Assembly: GCA_026075535.2 (NCBI GenBank)
Contig: AP026540.1
Location: 5,270,001 to 5,334,000 of the forward strand
Reading direction: 5' to 3'
Source of the DNA: Tricholoma matsutake
Lineage: Eukaryota > Basidiomycota > Agaricomycetes > Agaricales > Tricholomataceae
Length of the DNA: 64,000 bases
A program made the translations under genes and the position numbers. The first letter of the stretch is position 1; every line of letters starts with the position of its first letter. Under the pieces are notes generated by a model. The model worked only from the letters and a program-made list of their open reading frames with translations. It ran no database searches and was not told where the DNA came from. Below are positions 25,678 through 36,400 of the stretch, one piece after another.

Positions 25678-26596
25678 ATGGCTACAACTATACATCCAGA
25701 GGTTTTATGGGCACAAAGAAGCTCTGATGGCGATGAAGCTAAGGTTCGCGCTCAACCTTTATCTCTTGAATGTGTCGCGATCGAATTGTACTCACTTTAC
25801 GCGCTTGTTTCCTTGTCAAACCAGAACGTTCTCCTTGTCACCGTGAACCTCCCAAACATCCAGGAGTCTACTCTCAAGTATGAGCTTACACCAACCTCAA
25901 TCTCTTTCAAGGCCACAGTGGGACAGTGAGTTCAATTATTCCAAACGTCGTTGATTTGGTCCTCTTAACTTTCTATCGCTTTAGAGCTTCGAAAGGAATA
26001 GAAGAGAAAAACTATGCTTTCGACCTTACCTTCTTCGCTGAAATCGATCCGGAGGTTGGCACTTGCTTGACTATGACATTGTCCTTGCAGCTGACAACTG
26101 GGTGGTTTAGTTATCTACGAAAAAACTCACGTCTCGATCGTTCTACCTCGTGCTTCGCAAGAAAGAAAAAAAGACAGACTATTGGCCTCGCCTTACGAAG
26201 GATAAGCTTAGGAGTGCCTTTATCAAGACCGATTTTAGCAAATGGGTGGACGAGGATGAACAAGACGCCGCTGTCGATGCCAAGATTGATGAGGATGATG
26301 ACATGGGGATGGGTGGCATGGGTGGCATGGGTGGCATGGGCGGTATGGGTGGCATGGGCGGTATGGGTGACATGGGTGGTATGGGTGGCATGGGTGGCAT
26401 GGACATCGAAAAGGTGCGTAAAGTAAATTGTTTCTTTCAGTCATGCTAACTTGCTGTTCTGCAGATGATGGCACAAATGGGCGAAAATGCTGGAATGCCA
26501 GACTCAAGTGGAGCAGGACCATCGGGCAGTAGCGACGACGACGACGATGACGATGACGGACCTCCCCCTCTCGAGGAGGCTGAGTCTGCGAAGTAA
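25678..26596 (+). CDS. p23/Sba1-type Hsp90 co-chaperone
   Basis: Five exons (25678-25743, 25825-25925, 25985-26054, 26111-26413, 26465-26596) give 223 residues. The CS domain opens with HPEVLWAQRS and continues NVLLVTVNLPNI and LTPTSISFKATV. The p23-specific block is LTSRSFYLVLRKKE, then WPRLTKDKLRSAFIKTDFSKW, which is the region that contacts Hsp90. The C-terminus is a run of Gly-Gly-Met repeats (about 26306-26400), then an Asp-rich tail ending EEAESAK. p23 binds the ATP-closed Hsp90 dimer and slows ATP hydrolysis in the cytosol and nucleus. An open frame on the opposite strand over the repeat is only a shadow of it. Confidence 0.95.
26306..26400 (+). repeat. In-frame GGM-coding minisatellite in p23
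   Basis: About ten 9-base units of the form GGTGGCATG or GGCGGTATG code for repeated Gly-Gly-Met, with one Gly-Asp-Met unit. Units differ only at third positions. Gly/Met-rich tails are known in fungal p23 proteins, and the unit number is likely to vary between strains. Confidence 0.85.
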
Positions 26597-27289
26597 CTAC
26601 GGACTTTCACAGTGAGGAAAGGGAACAAAACATCGACGCATGGTTGTTGCTGTTGTAAATGCTTGGTATTAATTTCCTTGATCTCTATAATATCTGCAGG
26701 GTGTGCGCAGATGGTAGCGAGACCGAAAATACGATTTAGATCTTTGTGGTGATATCACATAAACTCCCGGATGAGAAACTAATTGAACAAGTTCGATACA
26801 TATATGTAGTCGAACTCAATGTTTATGTACATAATAGCCGATGAAGAGAGGCGGACAGGCCGTGATAGCAGGGCAAGAGTTCTGTAACGACCAGAGTCAG
26901 AGGTCAGATGAAAGAGCCTTGAATTTACGAAGGCATAAGTACTGAACAGTGAAAGATAAAACAGGGCGCGATGTTGTGCAACAGGAGCTAGGACGAGCTG
27001 ATGATTGGTTCGCACTTCAACTTGTTGATGGAGAGTTTACATACGCCAGCGGGAAGTCGGCGAGAAGACCCAGCAGTAAGAATACCTGTGGTGACTCGTG
27101 ATCTTGCGACTGATCTCGACAAACACGGACAGAGACGACACATTCACACATCATGGCGTCCAACAAACCCAACAAACTTGCACTCCTGTCTATGCCCGCT
27201 CCTGCATCCTACGTAGCAGGTCTTGGGGATAGATGTGTCCCATCAGCGTGATCTTTGAGAACAGAAGGCGGCTGAGAGTCCAAAATGCT
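26597..27289. other. Intergenic downstream of p23
   Basis: I see no gene. Short open frames on both strands show no family resemblance. The first 150 bp should contain the p23 3' UTR and poly(A) site. Confidence 0.45.
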
Positions 27290-27957
27290 CTTCACTGGTA
27301 AAGACACAACATGTGCCCTCAGGACAGGCCACAAGAGTCCGTGTTATGGATGCGCTAGGTGCCGTGAGGAGCAAGAGAAATGAAAAGTTGTATAAATGTC
27401 AACACAACTCGGCAAGCACCCACGTGCTCGTGGTTTATTCATGTGATCTGTTTTCTAAAGGGTCGTATTGCTTGAGACGGCGAGGATGACAACATTTTGT
27501 TGGCTGCCCCCTTTGCTGGCATTTGAATGGCCTGGTAACGCCTGGTTTGCCACAGGTTATAAGGATCACAGCAGCAAATAACAGGGAAGAGGAATTTGAA
27601 TTAAGAGGTGTGATTCATTACGCACAGAATCATTTTACAGCACATGTCAAGCTCACATCGGGGACATGGTTTCACGATGGGATGGTGACAGGCCGCTCAC
27701 TTGTGCGCCAGCCACTCCTCCAACACCACCTCAACACAGCAATCACAGCAGTTTACAGCCGATTGGCTACTTTATAAAGAACTCGGAACTGCCATGCGGA
27801 GCCCTGGCCCACTAGCTCATGTTGCATACGTTGTGTGCAGAGCCAAAAATAAATTAGACCATGGTCTTTATGACTTCTTGACAACTCACAAAGTAAGACA
27901 GTACATTGCAACTGATTGGTTGCATTTGACAGAGCCCTGCTACCTTGATGGACAGTA
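27290..27957 (+). pseudogene. Relic of a mobile-element-type protein
   Basis: The frame around 27523-27777 encodes FELRGVIHYAQNHFTAHVKL followed by SGTWFHDGM. This resembles a module (LRGIIYY..HFTAR......WFHDG) that I associate with long repetitive proteins of agaricomycete mobile elements. The match is to a remembered pattern, not to a database. The upstream frame is broken by stops, there is no start codon in a plausible context, and the downstream frame (27777-27957) is shifted. No terminal repeats were found. It is therefore best read as a decayed fragment. The base sequence has less codon bias than the neighbouring genes. Confidence 0.4.
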
Positions 27958-28474
27958 AAATTGACCTCTTTCCTCAGTACTTTTTTGGGTTTATTTTCTA
28001 ATTTTTTAATTTTTTCCACATCGACGCGTCTATCAAGGCTAGATTCGCGAGGGGTTTCAAAAATAATGGCCAGATCTACGGAAGGTTGGTTGGAATGTGA
28101 ATTTATTCCTCTTGAGATCGACACTGCTGGGGGCTTGCATCATGGATGATAGAGGTAAAGTCTTTGTTAAGAGAAGTGGGCCCGTCTGTCACAGAAACAG
28201 TACGCTTAGGCAGGAAGATGGGAGACCTGATGAGTAATATCGCCCCAAGACTTAAGCCTTATGTTTCGTGGTAGTTCTTCCGGATCTCAATCAAGGCCAT
28301 TTAGCCAGTACTGAAATCGAGACAAAGGTGAAATGACAATAGGCTATTAAGTCCGTCACCACGTTTTATTCATCTCCGAGAGCACATGATGCCGACTTCT
28401 CGCTGCTCATGTCAATTCCAAGGATGCTGGCTATTTAATTCATCTTCAGGCCTTCCAGTATGGTTCGGTCATCT
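27958..28474. other. Intergenic, no gene seen
   Basis: This lies between the element relic and the 3' end of the HAD phosphatase gene. No coding sequence or RNA gene was recognised. An AT-rich patch sits at about 27975-28020. Confidence 0.4.
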
Positions 28475-29628
28475 TTATTCTGCTGATACATCAATGGCAA
28501 CCTCGATCATTCCGTTGATCCATCGAACTGATACTCTGTATAAATTTAATTATTGAGCAGAGAGAGAAGTAGGATGACGGAAAACTTACTTGGTGAGATC
28601 TGTGACGATATAGTCAGGATTGGCACCAGAGTCCAATACTATCTGACGAGGCGTCGTAGTGCACACTGCGAGAGTTCGGGCACCAGCTGCATGTCCAGAC
28701 TTGAGGCCTGCAATCGCATCCTCGACTACAAGACCTGACATACACACGTAAGATATCAGGGGTCGATCTTACGTCCATATAACTCATGGCTACTTGCATC
28801 TGGACAGGTCCGCATTACACTTCTTGGCACCAGCTAGGTATGGAGCAGGATGTGGTTTGCCGTGAGATACGTCATTGGATGTTACAAGACCCACAGCCGG
28901 AAGGGGAACTTCAGAGCGTCGCAGAGCACGTGGAGCATACCTGTTTGAAGCTAAACGATATAAATATATATACAACTCTGAATCGACATCCGGCGATACT
29001 AACCAGAGGTGACAATGGTCCAACGAAGAGCGGTTTCTGGTGAACAGAGCTAGGGATGAAATCATTGGATGGCGATGATTGGATGATGACCGTACTGACC
29101 TCCGATATCAGAGAGAGAGCTCCTGGCAACGCCACAGGACCCCCCTGTATGACCTGCTCTTCGAAGCGATCGATTTCCGACTACAAATGAATTGTCCCCC
29201 ACAAACCATTCGTAAATAATTTGACCTATGAGTGGAGTGAACTGGGAACACAGACTCGTAGCTTGTCTTCATCTTCTATTTGACAATACTCTTTCAAGGT
29301 GTCGTCTAACCTTCGACCGTGCGTTGCATGAGTGATTGCGGCAGAATCGCCGAGAGAGTAATCTTCGGAAAAGATCTCCCAAGCTTTGAAGACACCCGGA
29401 GTGGAATCGATCAGGGTTCTGTGAGTCGCATGCACCGGGTCAGCATGATACCAAGGTAATATAGGGAATGGGGGTTGATGGTTCCGATTTCATAGTGAAT
29501 GAAATGAACAGGTTAGAAAACTTACCCATCCATGTCAAACAAGATCTATGAACCAATGTTATTCGATAACTCGGATTAACGTCACAAATAGAACACACGG
29601 CATCCACAGTAATCACTTCGAGAGGCAT
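28475..29628 (-). CDS. HAD-superfamily phosphatase, glycerol-3-phosphatase-like
   Basis: Eight minus-strand exons (29599-29628, 29526-29545, 29256-29418, 29100-29180, 29004-29049, 28798-28950, 28590-28734, 28475-28535) join in frame to 232 residues. HAD motif I is FDMDGTLID with the nucleophile Asp. Motif II is IVTSAS, the conserved Lys lies in GKPHPAPY, and motif III is VVEDAIAGL. The cap region has THGRRLDDTLKEY. Size and motif spacing fit the Gpp1/Dog family, which dephosphorylates glycerol 3-phosphate or 2-deoxyglucose 6-phosphate in the cytosol; the sequence does not decide which. Intron 28735-28797 only keeps the frame with a GC donor (AT|GCAAGT). Confidence 0.9.
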
Positions 29629-30379
29629 GCTGTCGACGAGAGAAAGAAGGCAACACTGAATTTCATGACTCGAAGGTATCGTGTATTCATCATCGGATCT
29701 CCGAATTTATCGCTTCCGCCGCCGATCAATGATAGAAGAAGTTTTGCAATGACGGGAGGCTACCGGAAAAACCGTTGAGATTACAGCCGCAATCCTATTC
29801 TCGTCACGTGATGGAAATCGAAGACGCGTTGACCGCGTCCATGTTTTTGGTCAAGCGTATGTAATTCACAGCTGTAACGTTGAACAGGAGCATCATTCTC
29901 TCGCCCATCTGGACTCTTTCTTTTCGTGCCTGGTTAGTACACAAACCCAAAGACTTGATCTACTGTCTTTCCCCCTCGATCTCAGTCGCTCTTAGACTCG
30001 TAACCACTCCCTCGTATCCTATACATCGACGCTTGCTCATGTACTAGGGATCGATCACCGGTCTAAGTCGCTCTCACATTCTTGTTATTTGCATCTGCTA
30101 CCGCAAAAGCAGCCGAATGTCGACGAGGCAATAAGAAAGGCAAAACTGTAAGAGAGCCAACGGGAACAGGAATGCAGGCAAAGTTTCCGAGGCGTACACG
30201 ACTTCTAATCTATGTCATGGCTACTATCAAGGCCCTGTCTAACTTTTATGAGTTTACGATAACCGATCATAGGAAATCGGCCGAGTAACGCCTCTGGACT
30301 GTATCCATTTTTTCAGGTAGCAGCGCAAACAACTCGACAACTGGGAATCGAGGTCTGATCTCCAAATTAATGTATTTCA
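29629..30379. other. Intergenic or unresolved transcribed region
   Basis: Nothing here can be assigned. The segment 29880-30080 is pyrimidine-rich with several donor-like GTTAGT/GTAAGA and acceptor-like CAG sites. It may be the promoter and 5' exons of the small candidate gene ending at 30518. No consistent spliced frame with a start codon could be built. Confidence 0.35.
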
Positions 30380-30518
30380 AGAGGCGACCCAGGCCAAAGG
30401 AGGCAGGGGAGGCGACCAAGAATTCAGACCTCTCAAAGTTGACTCGTTATCGTCTAGTCTCAACGAGCACATGGATAATATCGATTCACTGTTCCCATAT
30501 TGGCTGGTCGGTCCTTAA
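30380..30518 (+). CDS. Candidate terminal exon of a small unknown protein
   Basis: After a good acceptor (TTTCAAG) near 30379 an open frame runs to a TAA at 30516-30518, encoding EATQAKGGRGGDQEFRPLKV followed by DSLSSSLNEHMDNIDSLFPY and WLVGP. The composition looks like real protein. A preceding exon from about 30317 (SSANNSTTGNR) can be joined in phase, but no start codon could be linked with a normal-length intron. The family is not recognised. It may equally be a chance open frame. Confidence 0.35.
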
Positions 30519-30824
30519 AGCTACAGTTTCACAGTTTCCACTTCTGGTGTTATATCGTCTCACTGTCTGTAGTATTTTTCCGTCTTTCGTAGGTATGCAG
30601 TGCTTCGTCAAGCTGGTTCGGCATCCTGGCATTGGTTTAAGCGAAAGTGGATGAGACTGGTTGGAAGGCTTATATATGCGTATACGATCTAGAGGGGTGT
30701 ACCTCTTGGAATGCAAGCTCTAAATTCACGGCATTCGCTTAGCGTATGTAGTAAATCCTAATGATTTGATCACATGCACATAAGAATGGTAGCTACTTAG
30801 CAGTGAACAGCGACATCTTAAGCT

Positions 30825-31367
30825 TCAAGCTTGCACAGGACCCTCGCGTCTTCTTTCCGCCTGCCATCGAGCCCTCATCAGTTGGAAACCTTCGGCTTTT
30901 GAGCGTATGTTGAGTGCGGGGGCGAGTAGCTGAATCTGAGCGGCTTGAAGATGTGGGGGGAGAAGGGAGTCCGTTCGGATAACCTGGCACACGATTACGA
31001 TGGTTAGACAGCTAAAACTAGCTGAAGGTCCGAAGAAACGTACGGATCCTATGGCAAGGAAAAAGGAGAAAGTAGCTGCACTACTTAACATGTATTGAGA
31101 GAGGGTCGCGAGGAAGCCTCGTGGACCTGCGCCACCCCTGTTAATGAAGAGCACTGAGGAGACGAGGACCAGTCGAGGAGCACAAATCCTGACCTGATGA
31201 TGCTCCACGAACCGAACAGAAAGCCAATCGTTAGCCCAACACCACCACCCATCAGAGCACCCATCCTTCGAAGAAACTCAGTCTTGAATAGTATTCAGAT
31301 AACCTCTACCATACTTTAGTTTTTGCCATACAGAGGGCCCTTCGTGACGTTGCGGCACAGCTGCCAT
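30825..31367 (-). CDS. MGR2: Mgr2/Romo1-family mitochondrial inner-membrane protein
   Basis: Four exons (31315-31367, 31194-31265, 31044-31137, 30825-30983) give 125 residues. The N-terminus is MAAVPQRHEGPSVWQKLK. Two Gly-rich membrane spans follow: MGALMGGGVGLTIGFLFGSW, and LSQYMLSSAATFSFFLAIGS after GGAGPRGF. The signature IRTDS comes next. Yeast Mgr2 is a TIM23 translocase subunit that gates lateral release of preproteins; animal ROMO1 is the relative. The conserved part ends near residue 80. The remaining ~45 residues (QAAQIQLLAPALNIRSKAEG, then RARWQAERRREGPVQA) are an unusual basic extension. It is divergent from PEX10 with only 77 bp between starts. Confidence 0.9.
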
Positions 31368-31444
31368 GGTCCGCGCTTGCCTTCGACTTGACTTGTCGAG
31401 TAGAAAAATAGATGGTCACGAGCTCTACACTGCAATATTCGATC
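31368..31444. promoter_or_regulatory. 77-bp divergent promoter, MGR2/PEX10
   Basis: The two start codons point away from each other and are 77 bp apart, so both leaders and core promoters must be inside or overlap this segment, or use sites within the opposite gene. No clear TATA box is present. Confidence 0.55.
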
Positions 31445-32690
31445 ATGTCCTTACCCTCCTTTCCTCGCGCGCAACAAGCTCAAATCAGTGCGTTTTCATG
31501 TGAAGAGGTGTTCATCAAAATATAACACAAATATCTACAGTCCGAGCGAATCAACGGGATTTATACCATGTTTCATCTCTGAGGGACCAGGCGGAAAATG
31601 TTCTTCGCTCATGGTTTGGTTGGTTTATTATATTCATGTGGGAGTGGACGAAAGACTGAACAACACCATAGGGACAAGATGGTTGACCAGGTGGGACAAA
31701 GAAGTTGACCTGTTGATAAAACTTGTGTATTACGGGTTTACGACTGGACGAGGTGTGTCCTATGTTATTACGGTTTTTATCGTGATCAATGGGTTGTACA
31801 GCAACGCAGACACTCGGAGAGGAATACACCGATATATGGCAATACTCCTCTTTTAGTTATTCTACACCTTCGTCCCGTGCCCGCGTGGCCCTCATCCTTT
31901 TGCCAACGTTATCGGCGTATGTCCTTGGCCGACGGGGCAGCACATCATCGTTCGGCGAACGCTATCCAGCCATCGGAAAACTGTTGAAAATGTTACCCGT
32001 TGGACTGGAAGTGCTTGCAGAGATTAATCTTGCAGTTTTTTATTTGAGAGGAACATATTATGACATAGTCAAAAGGTTGTTTGGGATTCGACATGTATGT
32101 GCACCTCAGTTAAATTATTGGATGTCTCACACCCTTCACATCCCGTTAGCTATCTTCAATTCCAGAAAATCCGCATACAAGACCACCCTCTTACGCTTTA
32201 CTTGGGATCCTCCTCATTGCCAGACTTGTGCATCGTTTCATCACAACCCTACGGAGGTACTGGTCCGAGTCTCAGCTTTCATTAAGTGCCGGAGGGCAGA
32301 GAACCGCATTTGTGCCCAATTCACGCGAAACATATCTTGACGACCGCCCCATTTTATCGTTTCTCGGGCCAGAGAATCCAGAAGGCCAACCTGCGAAGCC
32401 TGCCGAGGAAGACGAGAGGACGATGTTGGATGTGGCTTCAATCCCAGATGCATTCAGAGCTGCAAGAAATTGCACATTGTGTTTAGAGGAGAGGACGGAT
32501 AGCTGCTCCACAGAATGTGGCCATTTGTTCTGTTGGAGTTGCATTGTAGGGTGGGGAAGGGAAAAGGTATGTCCACCTTCAGCACTACAATACACTGGTG
32601 TGTTGATGAGAACTTTCTACCCAGGCAGAATGTCCACTGTGTCGGCAGTCTTTAAACCTGGGTCGCTTATTGCCCATATACAATCTATAG
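31445..32690 (+). CDS. PEX10: Peroxin-10, RING E3 ligase of peroxisomes
   Basis: Six exons (31445-31487, 31541-31618, 31672-31752, 31802-32094, 32150-32566, 32625-32690) give 325 residues. The N-terminal Pex2/Pex12-type region reads [20 protein letters not shown] and [10 protein letters not shown], with membrane segments around [13 protein letters not shown] and [18 protein letters not shown]. The C-terminal C3HC4 RING has [13 protein letters not shown] and CPLC and ends [12 protein letters not shown]10 acts with PEX2 and PEX12 in the peroxisome membrane to ubiquitinate PEX5 for recycling. All eight zinc ligands are visible. It converges on the SmE gene with 101 bp between stops. Confidence 0.95.
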
Positions 32691-32791
32691 ATAGTAAGTG
32701 TCATATTAGGAAACAAGTACCAGAGCATACACAAACAGGGAGTGCAAAACTCCAGTTGAATTTTTGTTACAAGTGTACACAACTTCAGCAA

Positions 32792-33336
32792 TCATACTAC
32801 CTGTTGTATCAGTGTAATGTTATCTCCCTTCAGCAGGATACGGCCTTTAGAAACGTGAGTTAATATGGAGTAGGTCGAGACGAGACTGGGCATGAACCTA
32901 ATTCTTTCCGTGGTTTTACATCCTTCACATACACTTCTGCGGCATCATCTAACACTATGTTCATAAATTCGTCAAATCCCTGTGAAGATGGCCGTAGATC
33001 AGTGAATGATGAGATGGAATCGACAGGAAAGTAGCCAAGAGGACACGAAACAATCATGCAAAATTGAATGCACATGATGGGCCACAAAGTTAGATCGAAG
33101 CACACATACAATAATTCGTCCTTCGATGCGCATCTCAATATTATCATATAGCCAGATTACGATCTTTGTTTTCTGAAATCGTGATAAGGCATATTGCAAC
33201 TGGTTGGACAATACAATACTTACTTGTTGAAGGTTTTTGAATATTACGTTCTGTGGGACGATGAGTGAGGAATCGGGATATAAAAACTGCGGCTTACGAT
33301 GGGTTGAACCATCACACGTTGTTGACGACCTGACAT
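32792..33336 (-). CDS. SME1: Small nuclear ribonucleoprotein E (SmE)
   Basis: Five exons (33298-33336, 33224-33250, 33110-33172, 32898-32979, 32792-32844) give 87 residues, close to the usual size. The protein starts [20 protein letters not shown]. Sm motif 1 contains [20 protein letters not shown] and [16 protein letters not shown]. Sm motif 2 contains [13 protein letters not shown]. SmE is part of the heteroheptameric Sm ring on spliceosomal U snRNAs. It starts 142 bp from the dynein start on the other strand, so the two probably share a promoter region. Confidence 0.95.
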
Positions 33337-33478
33337 GATGGCGAATATGGAGTTCGAGAACGAGGACTACGGTGAACAAATCAACTTGAAGTATTAAGCT
33401 GAGGTTAGGGTTTATCGTCAGGCACGTGGCCACTTGACCACCATACAACGTTTGTTTTGGACTGACGCGTCCACACTC
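33337..33478. promoter_or_regulatory. Short divergent promoter, SmE/dynein motor gene
   Basis: Only 142 bp lie between the SmE ATG and the likely dynein ATG. The + strand has an ATG-led frame (starting MANMEFENEDYG) that ends at a TAA after 19 codons and could not be spliced in phase with the dynein exons. I read it as leader, not coding. Confidence 0.5.
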
Positions 33479-36400
33479 ATGGAGGTCTGTTTTCAATATT
33501 TCTACCCGCGGCATACTACATCTAATGTAATATTCAGGCTTTCGCTCCAGCTAACTCGTCAACGGCGGCTGCAGTTACCTTTATCACGTTTGTGCAAGAC
33601 CTGAAGAAGAAGACTAAAACATGGGGTCCTATGATTGAGCTCTGTGCTAATGGAGAGAAGACCTTGGAACGATTTCGATATCAATTTTCCGACGATTGGC
33701 TATATAGCGACCAACTTCGAGGCGAATGGAGTGCATACAATGAAATTTTGAAGAGAAAGAATGATTCTATTCAGGAACAACTCGGTAAGCTCTTAATCAG
33801 TCTGATGGAGCAGCGAAAATTTAATACTTAGCATGTACTCTTTTCAGCGGGACTTCAACTGAAAATAGTTGCCGAAGATAAGATCGTTGAAAATAAGATT
33901 GCAGATATCTTGCAAGAATGGGAACAGACCCGTCCAGTGCAAGGAAGCATGCGAGCTGACACAGCGATGAACGCCATAAACGTATTCGAGGGAAAACTCA
34001 ACCGCGTTAAAGAGGAGTATGACCTCGTTTGCCGAGCCAAAGAAGCCCTTGACCTGGAGCTGACCCGACACACGCGCTTGGATCCGGTATTCGAGGAATT
34101 ACGCGACCTTAAGGCAGTGTGGACTGCGCTCTCTGGTATATGGAGTCAAATAAATGAGCTGCGTGAAATATCGTGGGCTACTGTACAGCCAAGGAAGTTG
34201 AGACAGCAGATCGATGGCCTCTTGAGCTCGACCAAGGACATGCCCACCAGGATGAGGCAGTATGCTGCCTTCGAGTATGTCCAGGACGTTCTGAAAGGAC
34301 TCCTTAAATCAAACACCATCGTTTCGGAGCTCAAATCAGAGGCATTGAAGGACAGGCATTGGAAACAGCTTTTCAAGACGCTTAGGCTGCCCTCGCAGAT
34401 AAGTTTGCCTTTGTATGCCTGTACTGTCTCTGTGTTCGGGTGTCATTGCTAATATCAAACGCAGGATGACACTTGGGCATGTGTACGACATGGATCTCAA
34501 AAAGAACGAGAGCTTGATTAAGGACGTCATCATCCAGGCCCAAGGAGAGGTGTGATCAATATTGTCGAACAACTTCTAAACACTCACGATTATCTAGATG
34601 GCGCTGGAAGAGTATATCAAACAAGTAAAGGAAACTTGGACCAGCTATACCCTAGACCTGGTCAATTACCAAAATAAGTGTCGGCTTATCAGGTGAGATA
34701 TTCTTCTAGATCGGCCAGCATCTGTATTCATGACCTGAGCAGAGGATGGGACGATTTGTTCAACAAGTGCAGCGAGAACCTGAACTCTCTCACCGCAATG
34801 AAACTCTCTCCCTATTATAAAGGTCAATCTGCTCGTTATCCCGTGTTGCACCCCTGACGTGTCTTCTTTCCTATAGTCTTTGAAGAAGATGTCGGATCAT
34901 TTTTTCAAGCTTTAGCTGTGTTCAGCTTCTGATTATTGATTCAGGCAGGTTCATGGGAAGAGAAGCTCAACAGGATTCATGTTCTCTTTGGTGAAGTTGT
35001 TGGTCGACTTGTCACACAATATGTCCTGATCATGGCTTTTTAGACGTCTGGATCGATGTGCAGCGCCAGTGGGTCTACTTAGAAGGCATTTTTTCCGGCA
35101 GCGCAGACATCAAGCACTTGCTTCCCGTTGAAAGCTCGCGCTTCCAGAACATCAATTCTGAATTCTTAACCGTCATGAAACGTGTTTACAAATCGCCTTT
35201 CGTGCTCGACGTAATGAATATCCAGGGGATTCAGAAAAGCTTGGAGCGTCTGGCCGACCTACTGAACAAGATTCAAAAGGCCCTAGGAGAATATTTAGAG
35301 CGAGAACGATCCTCGTTCCCTCGTTTCTATTTTGTAGGTGACGAAGACCTCCTTGAGATCATAGGCAATAGCAAAGACATCCTTCGCATCATGAAACATT
35401 TGAAGAAAATGTTTGCGGGCATCTCTACGATAAAGCTGGACGACGATTTGACAGAAATACAGGGAATGGCATCAAGAGAGGGGGAGGAAGTTCCCTTTTC
35501 ACAACCAATCTTATTGAAAGACTATCCGAAGATCAATGATTGGTTGGCCAAGCTGGAGTCCATGATGCGAGTATCCCTTGCAGACCTGTTGTCAGAGGCG
35601 GTAACAGAACTTCAAGCTTTCTATGTCACTGGGTCTAAGCTGACGACCGATCAATTAATGCCCTGGATGGAGAAATTTCCGGCTCAGCTTGTGACTCTGG
35701 CTGTTCAAGTAGCCTGGACGGTGTCTGTCGAAAATTCCTTAGAAGCTGGTGAAGCTCCAGACGGTCCTTTGGATACAGTGCTCCAAGCATTAGACCTGCT
35801 TGCGGACATTGTCTTGCGGGAATTAAGTCCCGTCACTCGTCGTAAATGCGAGCACCTTATAACCGAGCTTGTACATCAACGTGATGTCATCCGGACCCTC
35901 ATTCAGCAGCGCGTATTTGATCCCAAACGCTTTACATGGCTGTACCAAATGCGATTTTACCTCAATAATGCCATTGATGACCCCTTGGATCGACTGGCTA
36001 TCAAGGTTGCGGACGCATCTTTTCCTTATGGGTGGGAATACCTCGGCGTCCCTGATCGCCTTGTGCAAACACCGCTTACTGACAGAGTCTACTTGACATT
36101 GACGCAAGCATTAGATAATCAACTCGGTGGAGCACCTTTCGGTCCTGCTGGAACAGGCATGTAGTTTACTTATAAAAATTATTTTGATGTTCTAAAGAAT
36201 TAAATCCGCCCACAGGCAAGACCGAATCTGTCAAGGCTCTAGGTGTCCAGCTTGGGCGATTTGTCCTGGTGTTCTGCTGTGATGAAACTTTCGATTTTCA
36301 GGCAATGGGTCGTATATTTGTTGGTTTGTGCCAAGTTGGAGCCTGGGGTTGTTTTGATGAGTTCAATCGATTGGAAGAACGAATCCTTAGCGCAGTATCA

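Noticed and set aside
26179..26522. Minus-strand Pro/Met- or His/Pro-repeat protein at the p23 gene
   Set aside because: It is the antisense reading of the Gly-Gly-Met repeat of p23.
33337..33396. Short frame starting MANMEFENEDYG as the dynein N-terminus
   Set aside because: It meets a TAA after 19 codons, and every acceptor tested joins out of phase with the linker exons.
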